NCBI RefSeq assembly: GCF_025717535.1
Contig: NZ_JAJIRO010000005.1
Span: 310,001-374,000, forward strand
DNA: 64,000 nucleotides
Source: Paucibacter sp. Y2R2-4
GTDB taxonomy: Bacteria; Pseudomonadota; Gammaproteobacteria; Burkholderiales; Burkholderiaceae_C
Direction: 5' to 3'
Shown: piece by piece, positions 35,955-43,803 of the stretch
Layout of the letters: each line of letters opens with the position of its first letter
Position numbering within the stretch: the first letter of the stretch is position 1
Translations under genes and position numbers: made by a program
Notes under the pieces: model-generated
Database searches by the model: none
What the model saw: the letters and a program-made list of their open reading frames with translations, nothing else
What the model was told of the DNA's origin: nothing

Positions 35955-36776
35955 ATGAGCACCGAAAACAAGAACTCTTTGCAAGCCGTCGTTTTTGATT
36001 GGGCCGGCACCATCATTGACTTTGGCAGCCAAGCGCCGATGGGCGCCTTTGTCCAACTCTTTGCCCGTTATGGCGTGGAGATCAGCATTGCCGAAGCGCG
36101 AGTGCCCATGGGTTTGGCCAAGTGGGACCATATCCACGCCCTGGGCAATCAGCCGCAGATCGCCGCACGCTGGCTGGCTCGCCACGGCCGCGCTTTCTCC
36201 AACGCCGACTGCGACGAGTTGTACGAGGTCTTCACCCCGATGAACCAAGAAAGCGTCAAGCAACATGCGACGCTGATCCCGGGTGCTTTGGACGCGGTGG
36301 CGGCCTTGCGCGAGCGCGGCCTTAAAATCGGCTCCACCACCGGCTACAACCGCCCCATCATGGAGGTGGTGGCGCCCTTGGCTGCCGTCCAGGGCTATGT
36401 GCCCGACAACCTGGTTTGCGCCGGTGACATGGCCAGCGCAAGACCTGGCCCCCTGATGATGGTGCGCACGCTGTCGGATCTGGGCGTTTGGCCGCCGAGC
36501 AGTGTGGTCAAGGTGGATGACACCGTGCCCGGTCTGCAAGAAGGCCGTGCCATTGGCGCCTGGGTGGTGGGTCTGGCCATCACTGGCAACACCTTGGGTT
36601 TGAGCGAAGCGGAATGGACGGCTTTGCCTGCCGATCGCCAAGCCGAACTGCGCGAACAAGCGACCCAGGAACTGCTGGCAGGTGGCGCGCATTTTGTGAT
36701 TGATGGTGTGCATCAACTCTTGCCGCTGATCGACGAGATCGAGCGGCGTGTGGCGGCTGGGGAGCGGCCGGAGTAA
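35955..36776 (+). CDS. phnX: Phosphonoacetaldehyde hydrolase (phosphonatase)
   Basis: HAD-superfamily enzyme that splits phosphonoacetaldehyde into acetaldehyde and phosphate. The protein is 273 residues. The nucleophile is Asp15 in FDWAGTI. The Schiff-base Lys that marks PhnX is Lys56 in MGLAKWDHI. STTGYNRPIM is motif II and KVDDTVPG motif III/IV. The cap domain lies between residues ~25 and 95. It is last in the operon and delivers phosphorus for growth. The cytoplasmic location is expected. Confidence 0.92.
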   Translation: MSTENKNSLQAVVFDWAGTIIDFGSQAPMGAFVQLFARYGVEISIAEARVPMGLAKWDHIHALGNQPQIAARWLARHGRAFSNADCDELYEVFTPMNQESVKQHATLIPGALDAVAALRERGLKIGSTTGYNRPIMEVVAPLAAVQGYVPDNLVCAGDMASARPGPLMMVRTLSDLGVWPPSSVVKVDDTVPGLQEGRAIGAWVVGLAITGNTLGLSEAEWTALPADRQAELREQATQELLAGGAHFVIDGVHQLLPLIDEIERRVAAGERPE

Positions 36777-37353
36777 GTTCTCGGTTCGCTGTTCTTCTTG
36801 GGCGGCTTGCGCGGAGGGCACTGCAGCCCGGGACGTTGCCGGGCTCATGGCTCGGGGGTTGGCACGATGTGCCAACTTCCCTGTGCTGCTCGCAACTGAG
36901 GGCCGGCGCAGAACTCACTTCACTCGCTGCGCTCGTTTCGTTCAAACATGCTGCGCCAAGCCAGAGCTTGAAGCGCGCTGCGCGCGCGCCCTCCATTGCT
37001 GCGCTGCTCGGCCCCTCACAAATCGCCCGTCAACGACCCGGGCTACAGCGCGCTTGCATGGCCAGCGATGTGTCTTGCCTCGTGGCGAAAGCCAAACCCG
37101 CAGGCGGCCTGGCCCGACGACGGGCGATTTGTGCCCGGCCGACGGCGCAGCGGAGTGGGTCAGGCGCGCGCAGCGCGCATCAAGCTCTGACTTGGCGGCA
37201 CCTGTTTGAACGCAGTGAGCGCAGCGAGCGAAGTGAGTTTGCCGCCGCTGACCCGCGCAGTGAGCAAGGAGGGGAGTCGGCTCGTCAGAGCCGACCCGGG
37301 CACCATGAGTACGGCGGCGGGCCGGGCCGCCGGAGCTCGCATGAAAAGCCTCT
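36777..37353. repeat. 577-bp non-coding region with hairpins and a 330-bp inverted repeat
   Basis: No convincing gene between the convergent phnX and phoD. Three short hairpins are perfect: AGCCCGG-N7-CCGGGCT (36825-36845), GTTGGCAC-GAT-GTGCCAAC (36858-36876) and GTCGGCTC-GTCA-GAGCCGAC (37276-37295). Between them lies a long inverted repeat (next entry). The hairpins could act as terminators for the phosphonate operon and for phoD, although none has a T-run. Confidence 0.75.
36911..37240. repeat. 330-bp imperfect inverted repeat
   Basis: Positions 36911-36990 pair gaplessly with 37240-37161, with 66 of 80 matches. Further in, CACAAATCGCCCGTC (37017-37031) pairs perfectly with 37119-37133 on nearly the same axis (about 37075). 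The central 87 bases are GC-rich. The outer arms carry the AGTGAGCGCAGCGAGCGAAG type wording, which I recall as a dispersed intergenic element in related Burkholderiales. No transposase is present, so it may be a non-autonomous mobile element or a large cruciform. Confidence 0.8.
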
Positions 37354-39063
37354 TCAAACCTCCGTCAAACGACGCGCACCCGCACCCGGCAAGACGGCCA
37401 GCGAGCGGCCGATGCTGGTTTCGTAAGTCTTGGACTTGACGGTGCTGACGTAGTGCCAGTCGCAGCGGCATTGCTGAGCGTTGGCGGTGACGACCATAAA
37501 GCCGCGTTGGTGGGTGTTGGCGTACTTCAAGGGGCCGATGATTTGCTCGAGGCCGCCGGCCACGGCCAAGGGGTTCTCGTTCGGGAAGTACTCTTCAAAG
37601 CCGGGCGAGCTGACGCCGGGGGTGGCGAATTCCACGCCGACTTGATTGCCTTGGTAGTCTTGCAAATCGCTGGCCCAGGCATTGTGGGTATCGCCGGCCA
37701 GAACCACCAGGTTCTTGTTCAGCGCGCGGGCGGTGCCCAACACGGTTTCGCGGGCAACGGCGTAGCCGTCCCAGGCGTCGAGGTTGTAGGGGATGGAGGG
37801 CTGCGCAAGGATGGCTTTTTGCGTTGGCGTCAGCGCGGCCGGATTGCTTTGGGCCAGGGCCAGCAAGGCGACATAGTCCGAGAAGCTGATTTGGCCCAGC
37901 ACCAGCGGCGCGGGGATGTTCATGCGTGCCATCAAAACCTGTTGGCCCAACACCTGCCAGGTGGCGCTGCTGGCGGCCAGGCGGCCTTGCAACCACTGCG
38001 ATTGCTGGCTGCCCAGCAACTGGCGCGTCGGGTTGCCTATATCGGTGGCGAACTGCTGCGCATTGAAGCCGTTAGCGCCCATGTAATTGGCGTAGCTCAG
38101 CTGCTTGTCGCGAGCCAAGACGCGGGTGTCCAGCATGTGCAGGTCCAGCACATTGCCGAACTTGAAGGAGCGGAAGATGACTTCCGGGCGCGCGGCGTCG
38201 GTGCGGATCGGCATCCACTCGTGATACGCCTTCATGGCTGCTGCGCGACGCAGGGCGAAGTCGCCTTCGGTCTCGGGCGTATGGTTCTCGGCGCCGTCCT
38301 TCCAGGTGTCGTTGGCGAACTCATGGTCGTCCCAGACGCAGATGAAAGGCAGGACCGCGTGCAGCTCTTGCAGATCGGCGTCGCTGCGGTATTGGGCGTA
38401 GCGCTGGCGATAGTCGGCCAGGCTCAGCAACTCGTTCACCGGCAAAGACTCGCGGCCCATCTGGACAGCTTCGCCAGAGGCATAGCCGCCGCGAGGGTAT
38501 TCGTAGATGTAATCGCCCAAATGCACGGCAGCGTCCAGGTCGGCCATCTTGGCGGCTTCGGCGTAGACGTTGAAATAGCCAGCGGGATAGTTCGAGCAAG
38601 AGAATACCGCCAGCTTGACCGGGGCCTGGCCGCCGTTAGCCAAGGTGCGGGTGCGGCCGGTGCGCGAGACCTGGCCATTGACGACAAAACGGTAGTACAG
38701 CGTGCTGGCGGCAGGCAGGCCCAGCACATCGACCTTGACGGTGTGGTCGCGGTCCGCCAGCGCTTGAGCACGGCCACGGCGCAGCAACTGCGTGAAGCCA
38801 GCGTCGCTGGCGACATCCCAATTCACGGTGACCGAAGCGCCCAGAGCCGGGTTGACGCGCGTCCACAAGATCACGCGGTCGGCCAGCGGGTCGCCGCTGG
38901 CCACGCCGTGGGTGAAGGGCGAATCGGGGTTGATGACCGAGGCGGCGCGCACCACGCTGGATGCGGCTGGTGCGGCCAGACCGACCACGCTGACGTCGCG
39001 CATGAAGGCGCGGCGATTGAAGGAGGGCTTGCTAGAACTGGGCTTGCGAGAGGCTTGGGTCAT
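37354..39063 (-). CDS. phoD: PhoD-type alkaline phosphatase, Tat-exported
   Basis: A 569-residue phosphodiesterase/phosphatase of the PhoD family that releases phosphate from organic esters in the periplasm. The N-terminus has a Tat signal (NRRAFMRDVSVVGLAAP). An N-terminal beta domain (FTHGVASGDPLADRVILWTR) precedes the metal-binding motifs: FSCSNY, HLGDYIYEY, VWDDHEFAND, and LAGDTHNAW, which coordinate iron and calcium in the family. The ATG at 39063 has AAGG eight bases upstream; the frame is open 55 codons more. It lies next to the phosphonate operon, so both may serve phosphate supply. Confidence 0.9.
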   Translation of the reverse strand: MTQASRKPSSSKPSFNRRAFMRDVSVVGLAAPAASSVVRAASVINPDSPFTHGVASGDPLADRVILWTRVNPALGASVTVNWDVASDAGFTQLLRRGRAQALADRDHTVKVDVLGLPAASTLYYRFVVNGQVSRTGRTRTLANGGQAPVKLAVFSCSNYPAGYFNVYAEAAKMADLDAAVHLGDYIYEYPRGGYASGEAVQMGRESLPVNELLSLADYRQRYAQYRSDADLQELHAVLPFICVWDDHEFANDTWKDGAENHTPETEGDFALRRAAAMKAYHEWMPIRTDAARPEVIFRSFKFGNVLDLHMLDTRVLARDKQLSYANYMGANGFNAQQFATDIGNPTRQLLGSQQSQWLQGRLAASSATWQVLGQQVLMARMNIPAPLVLGQISFSDYVALLALAQSNPAALTPTQKAILAQPSIPYNLDAWDGYAVARETVLGTARALNKNLVVLAGDTHNAWASDLQDYQGNQVGVEFATPGVSSPGFEEYFPNENPLAVAGGLEQIIGPLKYANTHQRGFMVVTANAQQCRCDWHYVSTVKSKTYETSIGRSLAVLPGAGARRLTEV

Positions 39064-39288
39064 GGCTGAACCTTGGGGCTGATTGCGGCAGTGAAAAGGA
39101 TGGGAGCCGATCGGGCTCGTCGCGCCGCAGCATAGGTTTGACGCATGACAGAACACCTCGTTCTGAGCCTTGTGGCCATGGGTCATCCGGCTCTTGATCC
39201 GTTCGGCAGGGGTGCTTGTCCGACGCAAGTCATGCCGGCTGCCTAAGCTCTCGCTTCAATTCGATTCATTCGCTTGAGGATGCAGTAC

Positions 39289-39915
39289 ATGAGCAAGAAC
39301 ACAGTCGGTTTTCTGAATTCGGCGCTGCGCAAGAAAGTTGCTGCCGCCGTGTTGCTGGGCGCGGCCTCGGTCGGCTCGGCCCAGGCCTTGACGCTGAGCT
39401 CGCAAACGCTCAATGGCGCTGAACTCAGCGATCTGTCGAGCCCCGGTTTGCTCGCCTTGGATCTGAGTTTTTTCAGCACCGCGCCTGTCGCCCTGGAGTT
39501 TGAATTGGACGCGGCCGATGTCGGACAGTCGATTGCCTTCAACTCGATCGTGAAGGCTGTGGGCGGCGCGGACTTTCTGTCCGACCTGCATCTGCAAGTG
39601 GGTGGTGGCGCCCAGTTCAGCAGCATCGGCAGTGCCTACACGTTGTCGGGACAAGATCTCGCGGTGACGCCTTCGAACACACCGCTCAGTCTGGTCAGCG
39701 TGCACAGCGAAGGCCAGAACGAGCTCTATTTGGGCGACCCGTTTTCGGAAGGCAAGGCCGACTGGCGCATTCAGTTCGGCAATCTGCAGCAGGGCGAGCG
39801 CTTTGTGTTGAACATCAGCCAGGTCAGCGCCGTGCCGGAGCCGACCACGGCCGCCATCTTGGCTCTGGGCCTGGTGGCTTTGTTCCTCTTGAGCCGGGTG
39901 CGTCGCCCCGACTGA
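39289..39915 (+). CDS. PEP-CTERM sorted extracellular protein
   Basis: A 208-residue exported protein. The signal peptide (basic start, hydrophobic VAAAVLLGAASVGSAQA) is followed by a mostly beta mature part and a PEP-CTERM sorting tail at the end: AVPEPTT, a hydrophobic stretch and RVRR. Such tails are processed by exosortase, with products going to the cell surface or matrix. The start is ATG 39289 with GAGGA eight bases upstream. The function of the mature part is unknown. It is followed by a strong terminator. Confidence 0.85.
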   Translation: MSKNTVGFLNSALRKKVAAAVLLGAASVGSAQALTLSSQTLNGAELSDLSSPGLLALDLSFFSTAPVALEFELDAADVGQSIAFNSIVKAVGGADFLSDLHLQVGGGAQFSSIGSAYTLSGQDLAVTPSNTPLSLVSVHSEGQNELYLGDPFSEGKADWRIQFGNLQQGERFVLNISQVSAVPEPTTAAILALGLVALFLLSRVRRPD

Positions 39916-39942
39916 GCGGAGCTTGGCTGAAGGCATCAAGAA

Positions 39943-39970
39943 AAAGCCGCTGCTATCCTGCAGCGGCTTT
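39943..39970. terminator. Rho-independent terminator, bidirectional
   Basis: AAAGCCGCTGC (39943-39953) and GCAGCGGCTTT (39960-39970) form an 11-bp stem with a 6-base loop, followed by TCTTTT on the plus strand and preceded by an A-run that serves the minus strand. It separates the PEP-CTERM gene from the end of the glucokinase-RpiR gene. Confidence 0.9.
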
Positions 39971-39977
39971 TCTTTTG

Positions 39978-41900
39978 TCAGCGGCTGTGCGAAGTCAGCC
40001 GCGCTAAGGGCGAAGCCAAGCTGACACCCGGCGCGGTACGGCCGGCACTGGCGGCCGGCTTCAGGCCGGCTTCATCCGCGCTTTGCGCAGCCGGTGGCAG
40101 CAGGTCCACGCCTTCCGGGTTGCGCCGCATGGCCACACCCACGGCCAAGATGTCGATCACCAGCAGGTGCAAGATGCGGCTGACCATGGGCACATGGGTG
40201 GCCACGTCTTCTTGGTGGTCCACGATCAGCGCCACATCGGCCTTGCGAGCCAGCGGCGATTGACCGGCGGTGATAGCGATCACAAAAGCGCCGCGCGCAT
40301 GCGCCGCGTCCATCACTTCCAGCAACTCCGGCAAACGGCCGCTATTGCTGATGACCACGGCCACATCCCCGGGTTTGAGCACGTTCGCGGCGAGGCGTTG
40401 TAGGCGCGGGTCGGTGTAGGCGGCGCTGGGCATGCCAAAGCGCAGGAACTTGAACTCCGCGTCTTGCGCCACCACGCCGTAATGCCCCAGGGCATAAAAC
40501 TCGATGCGGCCGGCATGCAGCAGCAGCTCGACGGCGCGGGCAATCATGTCGCGGTTCAACTGGCTGCGTACCTGCAGAATCGCCGAGGCGGTGTTGCCCA
40601 GCACCTTGGCGCCCAGCTCCAACATCGAGTCATCCAGATTCACCTGGCTGTGGGTCACGGGCACGGTGCCGGTCAGGCCCGAGGCCAGGCGCAGTTTGAA
40701 GTCCGACAAGCCCTCGCAGCCCAAGGTGCGGCAAAAGCGAATCACAGTGGGCTGGCTGACATTGGCCGCACGGGCGATGGTGGCAATCGGGTCGTTGAGC
40801 GCGGAGCGCGGATGCGCCAGCACATGCTCGGCCACGCGCAGCTCGGCCGGCGACAACTCGGCGCGGGCGCGGCGGATCTGGCCCAGCAGGCCGGCTCCGG
40901 GCTGGGTCTGCAAGGTGCGGAGCTGGGCCTCCAGAATCGCGGATGCGCCCTTGAAGGTGGCGTGCTCGGCGGTGATGACAAAGGTCGGGATGCCGGCCAC
41001 ATAGTCGCTGAAGCGGCCCTTGTCTTCGAAGCGAGCACGGAAGGGCGAGCGATCGAAAGCAGCGCCCAGGCGCGGCACGATGCCGCCACCGATATAAATG
41101 CCGCCCAAGGCGCCCAGCGTGACCGCCAAATTGGCCGCCGCCGTGCCCAGCAGGGCGCAAAACACTTCCAGGGTTTCGACGCAGAGCGGGTCTTCTTGGT
41201 CCAAGGCGCGCTGGGTGATGTCGGGCGCGCCCAACTCTTCGGCCCGCGCATTGCGGTAGTCGGCCAGGGCGCGATAAATCAGCTCCAAACCGGGGCCCGA
41301 CAGCAATCGCTCAAACGACACATGCGGGAACTGCCGCCAGGCATGACGCAGGATGGCGATCTCGCGCTCATCGCGCGGGGCGAAATTGGTGTGGCCCCCC
41401 TCGGTGCCGAGCGCGATCCAGCCGTCGCCGGTAGGAATCAGCCCTGACACGCCCAGGCCCGAGCCCGAGCCCAGCAGGCCGATCACGCTGGGCATGCGGG
41501 CCTCGCCGCCACCGATCTGGCGCACCTCATGGGCCGACAGCCGCGGCAAAGCCATGGCCAGCGCCGTGAAGTCGTTCACCACCACCAGCGTGTCCAGCCC
41601 GAGGCGGGCGCGCATCTCTTCGATGGAGAACTGCCAGTGGTAATTGGTCATGCGCACCTGATCGCCTTCGACCGGGTTGGCAATGGCGATGGCGGCATGC
41701 GCAATCTGCTGCACATCCGGGGCATCGGCAGCGCTGCTCAAGCCTGCGAGATAGCTGCTGACTGCGGCATGAAAGTCCGCATGGTCCGCGCAGCGCAGCG
41801 AGGCGATATGGCTGAACTCGCCCGGCTTGGCCTCCAGAGCAAAACGCGCATAGGTGCCGCCGATGTCGGCGATCAAACGTGGGCTGTCAAGGCTCGACAT
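39978..41900 (-). CDS. glk: Bifunctional glucokinase and RpiR/HexR-type regulator
   Basis: A 640-residue fusion. Residues ~1-330 are a glucokinase of the Glk family that phosphorylates glucose with ATP: IADIGGTYARFAL, VVNDFTALAMALP with the catalytic Asp, and LGTEGGHTNFAP. Residues ~345-420 form an RpiR helix-turn-helix (IATIARAANVSQPTVIRFCR), and ~455-590 a SIS sugar-phosphate domain (EFYALGHYGV, DVAVVISNSGRLPELLE). The fusion is known in Burkholderia. The kinase product or its onward 6-phosphogluconate-type metabolites could be sensed by the SIS domain. The C-terminal 40 residues are low complexity. It is divergent from a second glucokinase gene. Confidence 0.92.
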   Translation of the reverse strand: MSSLDSPRLIADIGGTYARFALEAKPGEFSHIASLRCADHADFHAAVSSYLAGLSSAADAPDVQQIAHAAIAIANPVEGDQVRMTNYHWQFSIEEMRARLGLDTLVVVNDFTALAMALPRLSAHEVRQIGGGEARMPSVIGLLGSGSGLGVSGLIPTGDGWIALGTEGGHTNFAPRDEREIAILRHAWRQFPHVSFERLLSGPGLELIYRALADYRNARAEELGAPDITQRALDQEDPLCVETLEVFCALLGTAAANLAVTLGALGGIYIGGGIVPRLGAAFDRSPFRARFEDKGRFSDYVAGIPTFVITAEHATFKGASAILEAQLRTLQTQPGAGLLGQIRRARAELSPAELRVAEHVLAHPRSALNDPIATIARAANVSQPTVIRFCRTLGCEGLSDFKLRLASGLTGTVPVTHSQVNLDDSMLELGAKVLGNTASAILQVRSQLNRDMIARAVELLLHAGRIEFYALGHYGVVAQDAEFKFLRFGMPSAAYTDPRLQRLAANVLKPGDVAVVISNSGRLPELLEVMDAAHARGAFVIAITAGQSPLARKADVALIVDHQEDVATHVPMVSRILHLLVIDILAVGVAMRRNPEGVDLLPPAAQSADEAGLKPAASAGRTAPGVSLASPLARLTSHSR

Positions 41901-42080
41901 AGATAGGCGAAGTCGCTGCTGGCGGGTTTGTGGGGCGGGTCACTGCCCCGGGGAGGAGAGATGAATCTTGGGCGCTGCATTATGGGGCCGCGCATGCCGT
42001 GCCCGGGACAGGGCTGGCCCGGGGCAGCCAGGCCTGTCTCGTGGACGGCGGCCTGCCGCTGAAGCATTTTGGATGTAGTT

Positions 42081-42095
42081 TGTAGCTTGACTACA
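42081..42095. promoter_or_regulatory. HexR-like operator TGTAGCTTGACTACA
   Basis: Arms TGTAG and CTACA around CTTGA. It differs at one of 15 positions from the reverse complement of the perfect site at 56417-56431. A further TGTAGT half site lies at 42074. It is 181 bases upstream of the glk-rpiR start and fits self-regulation by the RpiR domain. The published HexR consensus TGTAATWWWATTACA differs mainly by the A/T to G/C pair at positions 5 and 11. Confidence 0.65.
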
Positions 42096-42225
42096 GGCTG
42101 CGCTCAGCGAACCTTTGTCATGAAATCACCACGTTTTCATAGGTGATCCTATTGATTTGCCCCTTTGGGGCAGGTTCTTGCTGAGGGCTTGGGTGCATTC
42201 GGGTCAAAGGCTATTGCGTGATGAA

Positions 42226-42240
42226 TGTAGTTTTGTTACC
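42226..42240. promoter_or_regulatory. Weak HexR-like site upstream of second glucokinase
   Basis: TGTAGTTTTGTTACC matches the 15-bp motif TGTAGTTTGACTACA at 11 positions, mostly in the left arm. It lies about 200 bases before the GTG start of the second glucokinase. Low confidence on its own. Confidence 0.35.
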
Positions 42241-42439
42241 TTTCGTGCCTGAGGCGGGGTGCTTGGGTCTGGTTTGGCTCGCTCCCGGTGTGAAAACTGA
42301 TTCGGCTGCCTGTGTGGCTCGGGTCTGATGGGTCCAAAACAATCGTGCAAGCTCTTCCTTCTCTTTTCAGGCCCAGGGCTCTCGCCCGGGAGAAAGTGCC
42401 TGACTTTGCGCTCGGTTCGGCTTGCTGTGGAGGTGCCCT

Positions 42440-43483
42440 GTGCTGAGTGCGAGCTATCCCTGCTTGGTGGCTGATGTCGGCGGCACCAATGCGCGCTTTG
42501 CTTGGGTGGCGTCTGCGGGCGCGCCGGTTACTGATATTGCGGTGCTGCCGGTGCATGCGCATGCGGGTCCAGCGGCAGCGGCGCAGTCCTATTTGTCGCA
42601 ATTGCAAATTGGCTTGGGGGCGAGTTACCAAGCGCCGCGTCGCGCCGCTCTGGCTGTGGCGACTGCGGTGGCTGGAGACCGCGTCGAGCTGACCAATGGG
42701 CATTGGAGCTTCTCGCGTCAGGAGTTGCAGCAGGCTCTGGGGCTGGATTCCCTTTTGGTCTTGAATGACTTCGAGGCCTTGGCTTTGTCTTTGCCGCGCT
42801 TGCAGGCTGGGCAGTTGCGTCCGTGGCCGCAAGCTTCCGGCGTTGCGGGTGAAGTCGCGCCTCAGGCATCGGTGCTCGGTTCGGCGCCCGGTCCGACGTT
42901 GGCGGTGATTGGTCCCGGCACGGGCTTGGGTGTGGCGGGTGTGACCCGGGTGCGCGGCGAGTGGGTGGCCTTACCAGGTGAGGGTGGGCATATGACGCTG
43001 GCGCCCGGTGATGCCCTTGAGAGTGAGTTGCTGGCCTTTGTGCGGCGCACCTATGAACATGTGTCGGCCGAGCGCTTGCTCTCGGGCATTGGTCTGCCCT
43101 TGCTACACAGCGCGGTGGCGGCAGTGCGCGGGGCTGCGGGTTCGCCAGCAGGGATGCCGGCCTTGCCTGCGGAAGTCATTGTCGAGCGCGGCTTGGCGCG
43201 CTCGGATGCGCATTGCGAAGAGACGCTGGAGGTCTTTTGTGCCTTGCTCGGCGGCTTTGCCGGCAATGTGGCCTTGACCTTGGGGGCGCGCGGCGGAGTG
43301 TTCATTGGTGGCGGCATCGTGCCGCGCTTGGGTGAGCGCTTTTTTGCTTCGCGCTTCCGGGAGCGCTTCGAGGCCAAGGGGCGCTTCCGTGGCTATCTGG
43401 CTGACATCCCGACCGCCTTGATCACTGACACCTTGGCGGCCCTGGGTGGCTCAGCCTTGGCTTTGGATCAGCAGCACGACTAA
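42440..43483 (+). CDS. Glucokinase (second copy)
   Basis: A 347-residue ATP-dependent glucokinase, homologous to the kinase half of the divergent fusion protein but without the regulator part. Key blocks are LVADVGGTNARFAW (phosphate loop), LLVLNDFEALALSLPRL with the catalytic Asp, and PGEGGHMTLAP, plus GARGGVFIGGGIVPRLGE near the end. The start is GTG 42440, with GGAGGTG four to five bases upstream. A looser sequence, including an extra insertion around residues 130-145, suggests an older duplicate. Two glucokinases fit cells that live on glucose released from alpha-glucans. Confidence 0.88.
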   Translation: MLSASYPCLVADVGGTNARFAWVASAGAPVTDIAVLPVHAHAGPAAAAQSYLSQLQIGLGASYQAPRRAALAVATAVAGDRVELTNGHWSFSRQELQQALGLDSLLVLNDFEALALSLPRLQAGQLRPWPQASGVAGEVAPQASVLGSAPGPTLAVIGPGTGLGVAGVTRVRGEWVALPGEGGHMTLAPGDALESELLAFVRRTYEHVSAERLLSGIGLPLLHSAVAAVRGAAGSPAGMPALPAEVIVERGLARSDAHCEETLEVFCALLGGFAGNVALTLGARGGVFIGGGIVPRLGERFFASRFRERFEAKGRFRGYLADIPTALITDTLAALGGSALALDQQHD

Positions 43484-43803
43484 GGTGCATGCAGCGCAAT
43501 GATGCGCTGTAGTTGACTTTCATTTGAGATGTAGTTTGGGTACTTGGCGTTTGTTGCGACTTGGTATCGAAGTGGTCTTTGGTGCGTCATTTCAAGTGAT
43601 TTCTAGGGTGTAACCCTTGATTTGCGAGTAAAAAAGCGAAGAAACTTGAAGTAACAAAACAACATCTAGGGTTTACGTTTGTTCCTTGTAAATCTAGTTT
43701 TGGTACAAATCGCTTTGTGACATGGAGTTCTTGGGTTCTGTGCTTGTGAGACGAAAAACAGGTACAGAGCAATGTTGTTGGGTTTGGCTTGAGGAGACAG
43801 TGA
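43484..43803. promoter_or_regulatory. Promoter region of the TonB-dependent receptor
   Basis: 320 AT-rich bases without a gene. They contain HexR-like motifs at 43508 (half site TGTAGTTGACT), 43530-43544 and 43693-43707, and a small AGGGT-GTA-ACCCT palindrome near 43605. GAGGAG precedes the receptor ATG at 43804 by eight bases. Confidence 0.55.
43530..43544. promoter_or_regulatory. HexR-like site upstream of TonB-dependent receptor
   Basis: TGTAGTTTGGGTACT matches TGTAGTTTGACTACA at 12 of 15 positions. Another weaker copy, TCTAGTTTTGGTACA (11 of 15), is at 43693-43707, closer to the gene. Both suggest that the receptor belongs to the same regulon as the glucokinases. Confidence 0.5.

Larger units (their letters stand above)
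41901..42439. other. Divergent regulatory region between two glucokinase genes
   Basis: 539 AT-richer bases without a gene. It contains the HexR-like palindrome at 42081-42095, a weaker copy at 42226-42240, an ATCACC-N11-GGTGAT repeat (42125-42147) and the perfect palindrome TGCCCC-TTT-GGGGCA (42158-42172). GGAGGTG at 42429 is the ribosome site of the next gene. Confidence 0.6.

Noticed and set aside
36777-37353. Small open frames in the region between phnX and phoD
   Set aside because: They run through the inverted repeat, lack ribosome sites and have repetitive Arg/Ser/Ala composition.
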